Source of the DNA: Sneathiella sedimenti | GTDB lineage: Bacteria; Pseudomonadota; Alphaproteobacteria; Sneathiellales; Sneathiellaceae | Assembly: GCF_017313765.1 (NCBI RefSeq) | Contig: NZ_JAFLNC010000005.1 | Span: 62,001 to 126,000, forward strand | DNA length: 64,000 nt | Direction: 5' to 3' | Shown here: one piece after another, positions 46,375 through 56,940 of the stretch | Layout of the letters: each line of letters opens with the position of its first letter | Numbering within the stretch: position 1 is the stretch's first letter | The notes under the pieces: model-generated | What the model saw: the letters and a program-made list of their open reading frames with translations, nothing else | Databases searched by the model: none | Told to the model about the DNA's origin: nothing | Translations under genes and position numbers: made by a program

Positions 46375-47886
46375 ATGGAAGATCGGGATAGAGAGCTGGA
46401 TCCAGCAGTCAAGCCGTCGGATCGCTCTACTGCTATCATTGATATCGGGTCGAACTCGGTCCGGTTAGTCGTTTTTGATGGTCCCCAGCGGGTACCACTC
46501 CCCAAGTTTAATGAAAAGGTCCTCTGCGGTCTGGGCAAGGAACTGGGCACGACCGGGCGTCTGGGTGACAAGGCCATGGCGGATGCGCTTGCCGCGCTCC
46601 GGCGCTACGCCGCGCTCGTCCATCATATGGGAATTGACCGGGTGATGGTCGCGGCGACGGCGGCCGTCCGCGAGGCGGAGAATGGCTCCGAATTTGTTTC
46701 CGAGATCGAGCAGCAATGCGACCTGAATGTGCAGGTACTGAGCGGACGGCAGGAGGCGCGTTATTCCGGGTTGGGTGTCCTTTCAGGCATCCCCCACGCC
46801 GACGGTCTTGCCGGAGACCTCGGCGGTGGTAGTCTGGAACTGGTGGAAATCTCGGATTTCCGAATTCACGAAACGGCAACACTCCCCCTCGGCGCCCTGC
46901 GCCTCTCCTACATGGACATGCCGGAGAAAAAACTCCGCAAGCTGATCAACAAGAAATTCGCCAAGGCAGACTGGCTTGAAGACCTTTCGGGGCGGGATTT
47001 CTATGCTGTTGGTGGTGCCTGGCGCGTCCTAGCCCGGTATCATATCTTCAAGACCAATCATCCGCTGAATATTATTCATAACTATCGCCTTACCAAGGCG
47101 GAGATGACCGAGCTTCTCGATGAAATTCTCGGCATGACGATCGAGGAACTCTACAACGCCAACGGCATTCCCAAGTCCCGCGCCAACACCATGCATACCG
47201 CGGCCATCATCATGCAGGAACTGTTGATGAAGACGGAGCCGGCCAATATCATCTTTTCCGGCAACGGCCTGCGGGAAGGCATGTTGTTCTCAGAGCTGAA
47301 GAAATCTGTCCGTCGCCGCGACCCACTGCTTGATGCCTGCCGCGACATGGCGGCCGCGGAAGGACGCTTCGCCGAACATGGCGAGGAGATTTATGCCTGG
47401 CTGCATGATCTGATGGAAACAGTGGACGAAAAAGGCAAACGCCTGACCCTCGCCGCCGCGACACTTTCCGATATTGCCTGGTGGGCCAATTCCGACTATC
47501 GGGCGGCCCAGGCCTTCCGGCGGATTTTCCGCGCGCCCTTTAACGGCATTGGCCATCGCGGACGCGCCATGGTCGCGCTGTCCGTCTATGCCCGCTATAA
47601 AGGGGACTTTTCCGGGCCGGCGACCGATGACAGCCTGCGCCTGCTCACGGATGAGGAAGCAAAGAACGCGCTTACCATCGGCCTCGGGCTCCGGCTTTCC
47701 CACACGTTGAGTGGCGGAACCATCGGGATTCTCTCGCAAACCCGGCTGGATATCTCGGAAACGACCATAACCTTGAACATCCCGGCGGCGCTCGCGCCAC
47801 TGGTCGGGCATCACGTCACCAATCAGTTCGAGGCGTTGGCTTCCAACCTCGAACTTGAGTCGGCGATCGAGATTATTCCAGATTAA
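46375..47886 (+). CDS. ppx: Exopolyphosphatase / guanosine pentaphosphate phosphatase
   Basis: This 503-residue Ppx/GppA protein has IDIGSNSVRLVVFDG, the middle motif AVREAENGSEFV and phosphate loop LAGDLGGGSLELVEI. It removes terminal phosphates from polyphosphate and may process pppGpp. The C-terminal half (about residues 310-500) is an HD-like helical domain (LSDIAWW, GHRGRAM). Its last 14 bases overlap the end of the convergent rnd gene, so the 3' ends are interlocked. Confidence 0.95.
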   Translation: MEDRDRELDPAVKPSDRSTAIIDIGSNSVRLVVFDGPQRVPLPKFNEKVLCGLGKELGTTGRLGDKAMADALAALRRYAALVHHMGIDRVMVAATAAVREAENGSEFVSEIEQQCDLNVQVLSGRQEARYSGLGVLSGIPHADGLAGDLGGGSLELVEISDFRIHETATLPLGALRLSYMDMPEKKLRKLINKKFAKADWLEDLSGRDFYAVGGAWRVLARYHIFKTNHPLNIIHNYRLTKAEMTELLDEILGMTIEELYNANGIPKSRANTMHTAAIIMQELLMKTEPANIIFSGNGLREGMLFSELKKSVRRRDPLLDACRDMAAAEGRFAEHGEEIYAWLHDLMETVDEKGKRLTLAAATLSDIAWWANSDYRAAQAFRRIFRAPFNGIGHRGRAMVALSVYARYKGDFSGPATDDSLRLLTDEEAKNALTIGLGLRLSHTLSGGTIGILSQTRLDISETTITLNIPAALAPLVGHHVTNQFEALASNLELESAIEIIPD

Positions 47887-49024
47887 TAATCTTGATTTTC
47901 CCGCCTTCTGACGAGAGGGCAATCTCGCCATTTTTGAGTTTCAGGGCGTCCTCGCCGAATACCCGGCGACGCCAGCCCTTGAGGGCCAAGACATCGGCGG
48001 AGTCTTCGGCCGCGATCTTCTCAAGATCGGCCATGTTGCAGACCAGCTTCTGCGCGACCTCATTCTCCTCGCAACGGAGCTTCAGCAGCACGCGCAAGAG
48101 TTCCATTAACGGTCCGATTCCCTTTTGGGGCGGTGTTTTCTTTTTAAGTCGAGGTGCCTGATCGGGGGGAAGGTTCACCCCTTCCTGGACCGCCTCCAGC
48201 AGGCTGCGCCCCATTTTTCCTTCCGCGAATTTAGTGCCGATCCCCCGCACATGGGAGAGGGACCCCGCATCCTTTGGCGGGTTGGAGGAAATCTCGAGCA
48301 ACGCCTCATCACGGAGGATCCGGTTGCGCGGTATATTCTGGCTATGTGCCTGACGCTCCCGCCAGGCGGCGACGGCCTGCAAGACACCCAGGAATTTCGG
48401 GTGATGATTGCGGGCCTTGATCCGCAACCACGCATTTTCCGGCGGAATATAATAGGTTTCGGGGGAGCGTAGAATCTCCATTTCCGATATCACCCACTCC
48501 TCGCGGTCACGTTCCTTCAGCTTTCCCGCGAGGAATTTATAGACATCCCGGAGATGTGTAACATCCGCTTCCGCGTAGGTGAGCTGCCGTTCAGAAAGCG
48601 GCCGGTGGGACCAGTCGGTAAAGCGGGAGGATTTGTCGATGGATTTCCCGGTAATTTTGGAGACCAGCGTGTCATATCCGACGGATTCGCCAAATCCGCA
48701 GACCATCGCCGCAACCTGTGTATCGAAAATGGGTTTCGGCACCTCGCCAAACATGTGATGGAAAATTTCAAGGTCCTGCCGTCCGGCATGAAAGACCTTC
48801 AACACCTTCTCGTTCTGCAACAGGCGGAAGAGGGGCTGAAGATCAATGCCCTTGGCCATCGGGTCAAGAATAGCCGATTCATCGTCCGTCGCCATCTGTA
48901 CCAGGCAGAGGATCGGCCAGAAGGTGCTCTCGCGGAGAAACTCCGTATCAATCGTGAAATAGGGGTACTTTTCAAACCTTGAAACAAGTTCCTCAAGGTC
49001 TTCGGTTGTTGTTATTATCTGCAT
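47873..49024 (-). CDS. rnd: Ribonuclease D
   Basis: This 383-residue 3'-5' exonuclease carries the DEDD set: Asp and Glu in FTIDTEFLRESTFWP, Asp in VFHAGRQDLEIFHHMF, and YAEADVTHLRDVY for the last. An HRDC domain follows (about residues 205-285), with a second HRDC-like segment at the C terminus (DVLALKGWRRRVFGEDAL). It trims tRNA 3' ends. ATG 49024 starts at MQIITTTEDL; a longer frame lacks conservation. Ribosome site weak. Confidence 0.95.
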   Translation of the reverse strand: MQIITTTEDLEELVSRFEKYPYFTIDTEFLRESTFWPILCLVQMATDDESAILDPMAKGIDLQPLFRLLQNEKVLKVFHAGRQDLEIFHHMFGEVPKPIFDTQVAAMVCGFGESVGYDTLVSKITGKSIDKSSRFTDWSHRPLSERQLTYAEADVTHLRDVYKFLAGKLKERDREEWVISEMEILRSPETYYIPPENAWLRIKARNHHPKFLGVLQAVAAWRERQAHSQNIPRNRILRDEALLEISSNPPKDAGSLSHVRGIGTKFAEGKMGRSLLEAVQEGVNLPPDQAPRLKKKTPPQKGIGPLMELLRVLLKLRCEENEVAQKLVCNMADLEKIAAEDSADVLALKGWRRRVFGEDALKLKNGEIALSSEGGKIKIINLE

Positions 49025-49225
49025 TGCACTTATGTGCCCTTTCCCAACAAAAACACGTCCGGGGGCACCCAAACGCTACTTGTTACATTGCAAAGCTCTA
49101 TTCTTCGCAAGATAGCCGATAATTCTCGATAAAGGAAGGTTGGCGATTGGCCAAAAACCATGTAATACAAGCGCTCATTGTCAAATCCGGCCCAAGGCGG
49201 GTCCCGAAGATTTAAGAGAGTATCG

Positions 49226-51010
49226 ATGCATAGCTACCGAACCCATACTTGCGTGGAACTGCGCGAGAGTGATGTTGGAAAAACCGTCCGGCTGTCAGGC
49301 TGGGTTCATCGCAAGCGCGACCATGGCAATCTCCTGTTTGTTGATCTGCGCGATCACTACGGCATCACCCAATGTGTGATCGAACATGACGTCGCCAACT
49401 TTGACGCGGTGGAAAGCGTGCGCTCCGAGAGCGTCATTACTGTCACGGGGAAAGTGGTTGCCCGCAGCGAGGACACGATCAATCCGAACCTGCCGACGGG
49501 CGCGATCGAGGTGGATATCGAGGAATTCTCGCTGCAGTCCGCGGCAGAGGAGCTTCCCATGCCGGTTTTCGGGGAGCAGGAGTATCCCGAGGACATTCGC
49601 CTGCGTCACCGCTATCTCGACCTGCGACGCGAGCGGCTGCACCAGAATATCGTGCTGCGTTCCAACATTATTGCCGAGTTGCGCAACCAGATGCTGGGCC
49701 AGGGATTCCAGGAATTCCAGACCCCGATCCTGACGGCCTCCTCACCAGAGGGCGCGCGCGACTTCCTTGTGCCGAGCCGGCTGCATCCGGGCCAGTTCTA
49801 TGCCCTGCCGCAGGCGCCGCAGCAGTTCAAGCAGCTGATCATGATGTCCGGCTTCGATCGGTATTTCCAGATTGCGCCCTGTTTCCGCGATGAGGATGCC
49901 CGCGCCGACCGCAGCCCGGGCGAGTTCTACCAGCTCGATATCGAGATGGCGTTCGTGACGCAGGAAGATGTTTTCGCCGCGGTTGAGCCGGTGCTGACCC
50001 GGGTTTTCCAGAAATTCGCCGGGGATCGCAAGGTCGTGACGCCGTTCGAGCGTATTCCCTTTGAGGAAGCGATGCTGAAATACGGCACCGACAAGCCGGA
50101 CCTTCGCAACCCGATCATTATCAGTGACGTGACGGAACCGTTCACTGACTCTGGTTTCGGCCTTTTCGCCAAGGCGATCAACGCCGGTTCCATCGTCCGG
50201 GCAATACCGGCACCCGGTGCCGGCGATCGTCCGCGCAGTTTCTTTGACAAGATGAATGACTGGGCCCGGAAAGAAGGCGCCGGCGGCCTCGGCTATATCA
50301 TCTTCAAGGAAGGGGAGGCCAAGGGCCCGATCGCCAAGAACCTCGACGAGGAACGCATCGCCAAGATCCGCGAGATTACTGGTGTAGGTGAGGGGGACGC
50401 CGTTTTCTTCGCCTGTGACAAGGCGGCAGGCGCCGCCGATCTTGCCGGCAAGGCGCGCGTCCGGATTGGCGAAGAGCTGGACATTTCCGAAAAGGATGTC
50501 TTCCGCTTCTGCTGGGTTGTTGATTTTCCGATGTTCGAGTATGACGAGAATGAGAAAAAGATCGACTTCAGCCATAACCCCTTCTCAATGCCACAGGGCG
50601 GGCTGGAAGCGCTTGAATCCATGGATCCGCTGGAGATCAAGGGATATCAGTATGATATCGTCTGCAACGGGATCGAGCTTTCTTCCGGCGCCATCCGGAA
50701 CCATCGCCCCGATATCATGATGAAGGCTTTTGAGATTGCCGGATATGAGGCACAAGTGGTGGAAGATCGCTTCGGTGGCATGCTGAATGCTTTCCGGTAC
50801 GGCGCCCCGCCGCATGGTGGCATCGCCCCGGGTGTTGATCGTATCGTCATGCTGCTGGCCGATGAACCGAATATCCGTGAGGTTATCCTGTTCCCGATGA
50901 ACCAGCAGGCACAGGACCTGATGATGCAGGCACCGGCCGAAGTGCCGCTCAAGAACCTGCGGGAACTTCATATCCGCACCGTCCTGCCGCAGCCAAAACC
51001 GGAAGAATAA
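49226..51010 (+). CDS. aspS: Aspartyl-tRNA synthetase (bacterial type, with GAD domain)
   Basis: This 594-residue class II enzyme: OB-fold anticodon domain first ([31 protein letters not shown]), then motif 2 [19 protein letters not shown] and a GAD insert domain (about residues 290-420). Motif 3 [14 protein letters not shown] is intact. The start ATG 49226 has AAGAGAG upstream. Many alphaproteobacteria use this enzyme to charge both tRNA-Asp and tRNA-Asn; no asparaginyl-tRNA synthetase is in the window. A strong terminator follows. Confidence 0.98.
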   Translation: MHSYRTHTCVELRESDVGKTVRLSGWVHRKRDHGNLLFVDLRDHYGITQCVIEHDVANFDAVESVRSESVITVTGKVVARSEDTINPNLPTGAIEVDIEEFSLQSAAEELPMPVFGEQEYPEDIRLRHRYLDLRRERLHQNIVLRSNIIAELRNQMLGQGFQEFQTPILTASSPEGARDFLVPSRLHPGQFYALPQAPQQFKQLIMMSGFDRYFQIAPCFRDEDARADRSPGEFYQLDIEMAFVTQEDVFAAVEPVLTRVFQKFAGDRKVVTPFERIPFEEAMLKYGTDKPDLRNPIIISDVTEPFTDSGFGLFAKAINAGSIVRAIPAPGAGDRPRSFFDKMNDWARKEGAGGLGYIIFKEGEAKGPIAKNLDEERIAKIREITGVGEGDAVFFACDKAAGAADLAGKARVRIGEELDISEKDVFRFCWVVDFPMFEYDENEKKIDFSHNPFSMPQGGLEALESMDPLEIKGYQYDIVCNGIELSSGAIRNHRPDIMMKAFEIAGYEAQVVEDRFGGMLNAFRYGAPPHGGIAPGVDRIVMLLADEPNIREVILFPMNQQAQDLMMQAPAEVPLKNLRELHIRTVLPQPKPEE

Positions 51011-51033
51011 TACGCCTACAGGCGTGAGTGACG

Positions 51034-51061
51034 AAAAACCCGCCCAGTGGCGGGTTTTTTT
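51034..51061 (+). terminator. Rho-independent terminator of aspS
   Basis: AAAAACCCGCC / GGCGGGTTTTT form an 11-bp stem around CAGT, ending in seven T residues. It begins 23 bases after the aspS stop. A smaller hairpin ACGCCT/AGGCGT sits just before it at 51012-51025. Confidence 0.95.
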
Positions 51062-51140
51062 GTGCAAATTCCCGGTATTTTTCTGATTTGTTAATAATTC
51101 GACGGTTATTGTAAATTGCGATTAACCAAAAGGGTTCAAG

Positions 51141-52823
51141 GTGACTCAGGACAACAAACTAGAAAATCTGCGGAATGACAAGGAACGGTTCGTTGCCTTT
51201 TCCTTTGCTGCGGCCGATTTGCTCATCGAACTGGACAACAATGGCGTTGTCGTTTTTGCCTCCGGCGCCGCAAAAGGGCTGACGGGTGTGGATATGGCGA
51301 ACCTTAAGGGGATGCCCTTCGTCGATGTGGTTGCAAAACAGGATAAAAGTGTATTCACCCATATTCTCGAGACCATGAAGGTCGGAGATCGCATTACGCC
51401 GGTCGTCGCGAGAATGGCCAACACCAAAGTCTCTGTCACCGTCGGTGCCTGTAAACTTCCCCGCAATCATGAGCATATCTTTCTTGCGTTAACCGTCTCC
51501 GCCATGGCAGCGGCACGCCCAAGTAGCGAACACCGTGACAGCGAAACCGGCCTTCTGGACCGGACGGACTTCCTGAAACTCGCCGACAGCCAGATGGCCA
51601 CGGCAGCCGAAGCCGGACAGAAAACAGAACTGACGCTCCTGCAATTGAACGGCCTGTCGGACCTGCAGGAACGGCTCGGCGAAGATGGAGTGGGTAATTT
51701 CCTTGACCAAATCGGCGTTATCCTGCGCCGTTACTCTCTCGGTGGCGACTCTGCCGGTCGACTTGATGGCGACAAATATGGTGTCGTCCATAGTGCATCG
51801 ATCGATGGTAAGGACTTTGAGGAAAAAATATCCGAACTCAGCAAGGAAGTAGACCCCAAGGGCAATTTTTCCATACAAAGCAGCACGGTTGACCTCCTGA
51901 AAGGGACCTTGTCTGCCAATAACGCGACACAGGCATTGATGTATGTGATCAACCGTTTTGTCGACAGTGATACGGAAGAGTTCAATATCAAATCGCTGGC
52001 TGAGGGAATGGACAACCGCCTGGAAAAAACGATGAACCGCATGTTGGCGCTTAAATCGGTATTCCAGAATTACAAATTCAAGCTGGTGTATCAGCCTATT
52101 GTGACGATCGAAGACAAGGAACTCCATCATTATGAAGTTCTTTCCCGTTTTAAGGACGGGGAATCGCCTTATGAACCGGTCGTATTCGCGGAAGAAACCG
52201 GCATTATCCAGGATTTGGACCTCGGCGTCGCCAAAAAGGTCAAGGACAAGTTGCTGGAAATACAGAAGCGCGGCGATATTCTTCCTAAACTGGCGATTAA
52301 TGTTTCGGGAAACTCCCTGGACTCAGATATCTTTATCGAGAGCCTGGTCACGCTTTTCCGTGATAATGATGAAATTCGCGAGAGTATCGGGCTGGAAATT
52401 ACAGAAACCAGCCAGATCAAGGATTTGGAACGCGCGGACAAGGTTATCGGGTCCCTGCGGTCAACGGGAATGGAAATCAGCCTCGATGATATGGGCTCCG
52501 GTTCCGCCTCTTTCCAGTATATCCGCTCGCTGACGGTTGATTATATCAAGATTGACGGCTCCTATATCAAGGAGGTCCTGACGTCCAAACGCGACGCGGC
52601 CATCCTGAAAGCCCTGTCGCGGCTGTGTCAGGAACTGAGTATCGGAACGATTGCCGAAATGGTCGAAACGAAGGACCAGCTTCACGTCCTCAATGTCCTG
52701 GGCGTTAAATATGGTCAGGGCTGGTATTTTGGCAAACCTCAACCCGATATCGAGACGAGGCGGAAGCCCCGCGGGATTACCCAGAACCTTAAGCGCAAGG
52801 GATTTGCAACGACCTGGACATAA
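51141..52823 (+). CDS. EAL-domain protein with PAS-like and degenerate GGDEF domains
   Basis: A 560-residue cytosolic protein starting at GTG 51141 behind AAGGG. Residues 15-120 resemble a PAS sensor (LIELDNNGVVVFASGAAKGL). Residues 135-290 have the GGDEF-fold order (DSETGLLDRTDF), but the active site reads GRLDGDKYGVV instead of GGDEF, so it cannot be a normal cyclase. The EAL domain (about residues 300-545) keeps YEVLSRF (Glu332), NVSGNSL (Asn388), LEITET, LDDMGSG (Asp449-Asp450), YIKIDGS (Lys470) and IAEMVET, so c-di-GMP hydrolysis is plausible. Base composition looks lower in GC than its neighbours. Confidence 0.9.
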   Translation: MTQDNKLENLRNDKERFVAFSFAAADLLIELDNNGVVVFASGAAKGLTGVDMANLKGMPFVDVVAKQDKSVFTHILETMKVGDRITPVVARMANTKVSVTVGACKLPRNHEHIFLALTVSAMAAARPSSEHRDSETGLLDRTDFLKLADSQMATAAEAGQKTELTLLQLNGLSDLQERLGEDGVGNFLDQIGVILRRYSLGGDSAGRLDGDKYGVVHSASIDGKDFEEKISELSKEVDPKGNFSIQSSTVDLLKGTLSANNATQALMYVINRFVDSDTEEFNIKSLAEGMDNRLEKTMNRMLALKSVFQNYKFKLVYQPIVTIEDKELHHYEVLSRFKDGESPYEPVVFAEETGIIQDLDLGVAKKVKDKLLEIQKRGDILPKLAINVSGNSLDSDIFIESLVTLFRDNDEIRESIGLEITETSQIKDLERADKVIGSLRSTGMEISLDDMGSGSASFQYIRSLTVDYIKIDGSYIKEVLTSKRDAAILKALSRLCQELSIGTIAEMVETKDQLHVLNVLGVKYGQGWYFGKPQPDIETRRKPRGITQNLKRKGFATTWT

Positions 52824-52824
52824 A

Positions 52825-52856
52825 AAAAGAGCATGCCTCCGGAGACATGCTCTTTT
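52825..52856 (+). terminator. Rho-independent terminator of the EAL gene
   Basis: AAAAGAGCATG (52825-52835) pairs perfectly with CATGCTCTTTT (52846-52856). The loop CCTCCGGAGA can pair further. It begins immediately after the stop codon. Confidence 0.92.
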
Positions 52857-52890
52857 AAAAGGGAGTAAGACAAATAGGTTTAGCAATCCT

Positions 52891-52915
52891 GAAAGTGCGG
52901 ATACGCTGCACTTTC
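52891..52915. repeat. 8-bp inverted repeat in the EAL/nrdJ gap
   Basis: GAAAGTGC (52891-52898) and GCACTTTC (52908-52915) are perfect inverted copies with a 9-base spacer. It lies downstream of both convergent genes. Neither strand has a T run after the stem, so a classic terminator for nrdJ is not supported. Confidence 0.5.
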
Positions 52916-52948
52916 CAACCCTTACTCATCGTAAATTTACGCTTTACG

Positions 52949-52986
52949 CTACTGGTTACGCTACTCTTGTACTCTACTGGTTACGC
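52949..52986. repeat. 13-bp direct repeat pair in the EAL/nrdJ gap
   Basis: CTACTGGTTACGC occurs at 52949-52961 and again, identical, at 52974-52986 (25-base period). TTTACGC and TACGCTACT fragments occur between and just before them, giving a degenerate run of TTACGCTACT-like units from about 52935 to 52990. No gene covers this stretch. Confidence 0.6.
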
Positions 52987-53047
52987 GACAAAACTCTTGA
53001 TCTGCCAGATTCACAAAACTAATCAAGCTACTGAATTACCTATATTT

Positions 53048-56000
53048 TTATGAACACCCACTCGTACCGCCGCAGGTATCGCATTTCATGCAGGTCCCGT
53101 TGCGGACAAGGGTGAAGTTGCCGCATTCGCCGCAGCTGTCCCCCTCATAGCCCTTCATGCGCGCCTCCATGGACCGGCTGAGCTTGTCAGATCCGCCGGG
53201 TGTTCCGCCACTGACTGACACGCTCGCGGCAGCAACGGCGCCCGTGGCCCCGACACTGGCAGCCGCGGCGCTGACCTGACCCTGGCCCAGGCTCGCTGAC
53301 ATGGCCGACAGGCCCCCCTGAAGCACCTCAAAATTGTTCGCCCGGACATAGCCGGTCGAGGCAAGATTGATGACATTGTTGATCGCGGCCTTGTTCTCCG
53401 AATACTCATCCTCTGAGATTTTGGCCTGATCATCACCGGTGCCGAGGCTGTCGTTATGCAGGTCATCAAGCGCGACATGCGCCAGATCGTTGCGGCCAAG
53501 ATAGGAAATCGCCAGTTCCCGGAAGAGATAGTCAAGGATCGACGTGGACATCTTGATCGCGTCATTGCCCTCGACGATGCCCGATGGCTCGAACCGGGTG
53601 AAGGTATAGGCCTCAACGAATTCCTCCAGCGGAACGCCATATTGCAGGCCGATAGAGATGGCAATGGCGAAGTTGTTCATCAGGCTGCGGAAGGCGGCGC
53701 CCTCCTTATGCATGTCGATGAATATCTCGCCAAGGCCGCCGTCATCATACTCACCGGTCCGCAAATAAACCTTGTGCCCACCGACAACCGCCTTCTGCGT
53801 ATAGCCCTTGCGGCGCGTCGGGAGCTTCTTGCGTTCCGACACGATCCGTTCCACGATCCGCTCGGCGATGACATTGCTCGCCGCCGCCGGGGAGGCCTGT
53901 ACCTGTTCCTTGACCTCTTCGAGATCCTCCTCATCGAAGGTGAGGGCGGAGAGGGGCTGGCTCAGCTTGGAGCCATCGCGATAAAGGGCATTGGCCTTTA
54001 GGCCGAGCTTCCACGAAAGAAGATAGGCATCCTTGCAGTCCTCAACCGTTGCGCTATTGGCCATATTGATGGTTTTCGAGATCGCCCCGGAGATAAACGG
54101 CTGCGCCGCCGCCATCATGCGGATATGGCTTTCAACGGAGAGCATCCGCTTGCCGATCCGGCCGCAGGGATTGGCGCAATCAAAGACGGAAAGATGCTCA
54201 TCCTTTAGATGAGGTGCACCTTCCAAGGTCATGGCACCACAGCAATAAGTGTTTGCCGCCTCGATCTCTTTCTTGGTGAAGCCGAGATATGACAGCATAT
54301 CAAAGGTATAGTCATTGAGCTGCGCATCCGAGATGCCGAGCACGTCGCGGCAGAAGTCCTCCCCAAGAGAGAATTTGTTGAAGACAAACTTGATATCGAA
54401 GCTGGCGCCAAGATCCGCCTCGATCCGGCCCAATGTTTCGACGGTAAAGCCTTTTTCCAGCAGTGCCTGATGATTGACACCCGGGGCCTCCTCGAGCGTG
54501 CCATGGCCGACCGCATAATCAATGATATCCTTGATCTGGCTCTTGCCATAACCCAGATGGTTCAGGGCCTCGGGCACCGTGCGGTTGATGATCTTGAAAT
54601 AACCGCCGCCGGCCAGCTTCTTGAACTTGACGATGGCGAAATCTGGCTCAATCCCCGTCGTGTCGCAATCCATGACCAAGCCAATCGTGCCGGTTGGCGC
54701 GATCACTGTCGTCTGCGCGTTGCGATAACCGTGGCTCTTGCCCAGCTCGAGGGCGGCATCCCAAGCGTTCTTGGCGGCTTCGGTCAGGCCCGGTTCCGGG
54801 CAGTTAATCGCATCAAGCGGGACCGGCTGGACTGAAAGGTCTTCATAACCGTCCGTCAGGCCATAGGCGGCATTGCGATGGTTGCGGATCACGCGGAGCA
54901 TGTTCTTCGCGTTCTTCTTATATCCCGGAAAGGCGCCAAGTTCCGATGCCATTTCCGCGCTTGTCTTATAGGCAACGCCGGTCATGACCGCCGTAATTGC
55001 GCCGCACAGGGCGCGGCCCTTATCCGAATCGTAGGAAAGACCCTGTGCCATCAGCAACCCGCCGATATTGGCGTAGCCAAGGCCGAGCGTGCGGAACTTG
55101 TAGCTGAGTTCGGCAATTTCCTCGGACGGGAACTGCGCCATCAGGACAGAGATTTCAAGCGTGACTGTCCAGATCCGCACGGCATGTTCAAAGGCCTCGA
55201 TATCGAAGCTCTTGTCGGCGCGGCGGAAAGTCATCAGGTTGAGGGACGCGAGGTTACACGCCGTATCATCCAGGAACATATACTCAGAGCAGGGGTTCGA
55301 TGCGTTGATGCGGCCATCCGCCGGGCAGGTATGCCAGTCGTTGATGGTTGTATCATATTGCAGGCCCGGGTCGGCGGACTGCCAGGCGCTCTCCCCAATC
55401 TGTTCCCACAGGTCACGGGCCTTGACAGTCTTCGCGATCTTGCCATCGGTGCGGCGGATCAGGTTCCAGTCGCCGTCCTTCAGCACAGCCTCGATAAAGC
55501 CGTCTGTTACCCGCACGGAGTTGTTCGAGTTCTGACCCGAAACCGTGAGATAGGCCTCCGAATCCCAGTCCGTGTCATAGGTCGGGAAGTCAATCTCGGT
55601 ATAACCCTGTTTCGCAAACTGGATCACCCGCTGGACATAGTTTTCCGGCACCATGGCCTTACGTGCGTCGATGATCGCTCTTTTGAGGGCCGGGTTTTCC
55701 GCCGGAAGAAAGGCTTCGTCGCCCTTGATCTCGTGGCAGGCCTTGATCACGTTATTAAGATGGATGTTGCACAGCTTCGATCCGGATACGAGGGAGGCAA
55801 CCTTCTGTTCCTCAATCGCTTTCCAGCCGATATATTCCTCGATATCCGGATGGTCGATATCAAGCGTGACCATCTTCGCGGCGCGCCGTGTCGTGCCGCC
55901 GGACTTGATCGCGCCCGCAGCCCGGTCCCCGATTTTCAGGAAGCTCATCAGGCCGGAGGAGCGGCCGCCGCCGGAGAGGCTTTCGCCCGCACTTCTGAGG

Positions 56001-56710
56001 TTGGAAAAGTTGGTGCCGGTGCCGGAGCCATACTTGAAGAGGCGCGCCTCACGCACCCAAAGATCCATGATACCGCCTTCATTGACGAGATCGTCATCGA
56101 CAGACTGGATGAAGCAGGCGTGCGGCTGCGGATGTTCGTAGGAGTTGACAGATTTCTTCAGCTTGCCGGTCTTGAAGTCGACATAGGAATGACCCTGCGC
56201 CGGTCCCTCGATCCCATAGGCCCAGTGCAGGCCGGTATTGAACCACTGCGGGGAGTTCGGCGCGCCCATCTGGCGGGCCAGCATATAGCGCATCTCGTCG
56301 AAATAGGCGCGGGCATCCTCTTCGCCATCGAAATAGCCGCCCTTCCAGCCCCAATAGGCCCAGGTCCCGGCGAGCCGGTCAAAAACTTCTGTCGAGGAGG
56401 TTTCGCCAACATAGCGTTCCTCTTTCGGTAGGTCTTCAAGCGCTTCCTTGTCGGCCGTCTGCCGCCACAGCCATTCCGGCACGTCCTTTTCAGACACCGG
56501 TTTCAGGCGGGCAGGGACGCCAGCTTTACGGAAATATTTCTGGGCAATGATGTCACAGGCGACCTGCGACCAATCGGCGGGAACATCAATCCCTTCGAGC
56601 TTGAAAACGACGGAGCCATCCGGATTGCGAATTTCACTGGTCGTCTGCCTGAATTTAATGGTCGCGTAAGGAGAAGAATCTCTGTTAGTAAATTGTCGCT
56701 CTATACGCAT
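53048..56710 (-). CDS. nrdJ: Adenosylcobalamin-dependent ribonucleoside-diphosphate reductase (class II)
   Basis: A 1,220-residue reductase that makes deoxynucleotides using vitamin B12 radical chemistry. Class II markers in order: [21 protein letters not shown], then [20 protein letters not shown] and [10 protein letters not shown]. The long C-terminal part (from about residue 960) holds [26 protein letters not shown], typical of the large NrdJ form. The last 30 residues are Cys-rich ([16 protein letters not shown]), a zinc-ribbon-like tail that may shuttle electrons. It is transcribed toward the EAL gene. No adjacent nrdAB or cobalamin-synthesis genes are present. Confidence 0.97.
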   Translation of the reverse strand: MRIERQFTNRDSSPYATIKFRQTTSEIRNPDGSVVFKLEGIDVPADWSQVACDIIAQKYFRKAGVPARLKPVSEKDVPEWLWRQTADKEALEDLPKEERYVGETSSTEVFDRLAGTWAYWGWKGGYFDGEEDARAYFDEMRYMLARQMGAPNSPQWFNTGLHWAYGIEGPAQGHSYVDFKTGKLKKSVNSYEHPQPHACFIQSVDDDLVNEGGIMDLWVREARLFKYGSGTGTNFSNLRSAGESLSGGGRSSGLMSFLKIGDRAAGAIKSGGTTRRAAKMVTLDIDHPDIEEYIGWKAIEEQKVASLVSGSKLCNIHLNNVIKACHEIKGDEAFLPAENPALKRAIIDARKAMVPENYVQRVIQFAKQGYTEIDFPTYDTDWDSEAYLTVSGQNSNNSVRVTDGFIEAVLKDGDWNLIRRTDGKIAKTVKARDLWEQIGESAWQSADPGLQYDTTINDWHTCPADGRINASNPCSEYMFLDDTACNLASLNLMTFRRADKSFDIEAFEHAVRIWTVTLEISVLMAQFPSEEIAELSYKFRTLGLGYANIGGLLMAQGLSYDSDKGRALCGAITAVMTGVAYKTSAEMASELGAFPGYKKNAKNMLRVIRNHRNAAYGLTDGYEDLSVQPVPLDAINCPEPGLTEAAKNAWDAALELGKSHGYRNAQTTVIAPTGTIGLVMDCDTTGIEPDFAIVKFKKLAGGGYFKIINRTVPEALNHLGYGKSQIKDIIDYAVGHGTLEEAPGVNHQALLEKGFTVETLGRIEADLGASFDIKFVFNKFSLGEDFCRDVLGISDAQLNDYTFDMLSYLGFTKKEIEAANTYCCGAMTLEGAPHLKDEHLSVFDCANPCGRIGKRMLSVESHIRMMAAAQPFISGAISKTINMANSATVEDCKDAYLLSWKLGLKANALYRDGSKLSQPLSALTFDEEDLEEVKEQVQASPAAASNVIAERIVERIVSERKKLPTRRKGYTQKAVVGGHKVYLRTGEYDDGGLGEIFIDMHKEGAAFRSLMNNFAIAISIGLQYGVPLEEFVEAYTFTRFEPSGIVEGNDAIKMSTSILDYLFRELAISYLGRNDLAHVALDDLHNDSLGTGDDQAKISEDEYSENKAAINNVINLASTGYVRANNFEVLQGGLSAMSASLGQGQVSAAAASVGATGAVAAASVSVSGGTPGGSDKLSRSMEARMKGYEGDSCGECGNFTLVRNGTCMKCDTCGGTSGCS

Positions 56711-56817
56711 CTCATACCTTCCATTCGCCAGATCAATTTGGTCGTCTTTTAAGCGGGGGATTTGGTAATAAACGCCGGAAAACGCAGGGTCAGCAACGAC
56801 TCCCTCATTTCCAACTC

Positions 56818-56833
56818 CTACTAGATATAGTAG
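56818..56833. promoter_or_regulatory. Palindrome resembling an NrdR box, nrdJ-proximal
   Basis: CTACTAGATATAGTAG has 6-bp palindromic arms, and its core CTAGATATAG fits the NrdR core CwAtATaTwG at nine of ten positions. Its outer bases differ from the consensus. It is 108 bases upstream of the nrdJ start and 76 bases from the better box, so pairing with it is uncertain. Confidence 0.4.
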
Positions 56834-56893
56834 GAAAGTCCCCCCATTGGCATAGGATGATGTCGTCCTGACCCAGCCAAGTCAACAGCAAAA

Positions 56894-56909
56894 ATACTAC
56901 ATTTAGTGT
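56894..56909. promoter_or_regulatory. NrdR-box candidate upstream of nrdJ
   Basis: ATACTACATTTAGTGT agrees with the NrdR consensus acaCwAtATaTwGtgt at 13 of 16 positions. NrdR is the widespread repressor of ribonucleotide reductase genes. Its centre is 31 bp from that of the weaker candidate at 56925-56940; pairs about three helical turns apart are the usual NrdR layout. nrdR itself is not in the window. Confidence 0.55.
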
Positions 56910-56924
56910 CTAAAATTTTATCGA

Positions 56925-56940
56925 TCGCGAAATATGGCAG
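56925..56940. promoter_or_regulatory. Weak partner NrdR-box candidate
   Basis: TCGCGAAATATGGCAG matches the NrdR core at seven of ten positions (CGAAATATGG) and the full 16-base consensus at eight. Its interest rests on the exact 31-bp centre-to-centre spacing from the stronger box. Confidence 0.3.

Noticed and set aside
54878-56431. Open frame of 517 codons on the plus strand opposite nrdJ
   Set aside because: It lies wholly antisense to a strongly conserved reductase, begins without a ribosome site and its translation resembles no family; it is a by-product of GC-rich codon structure.
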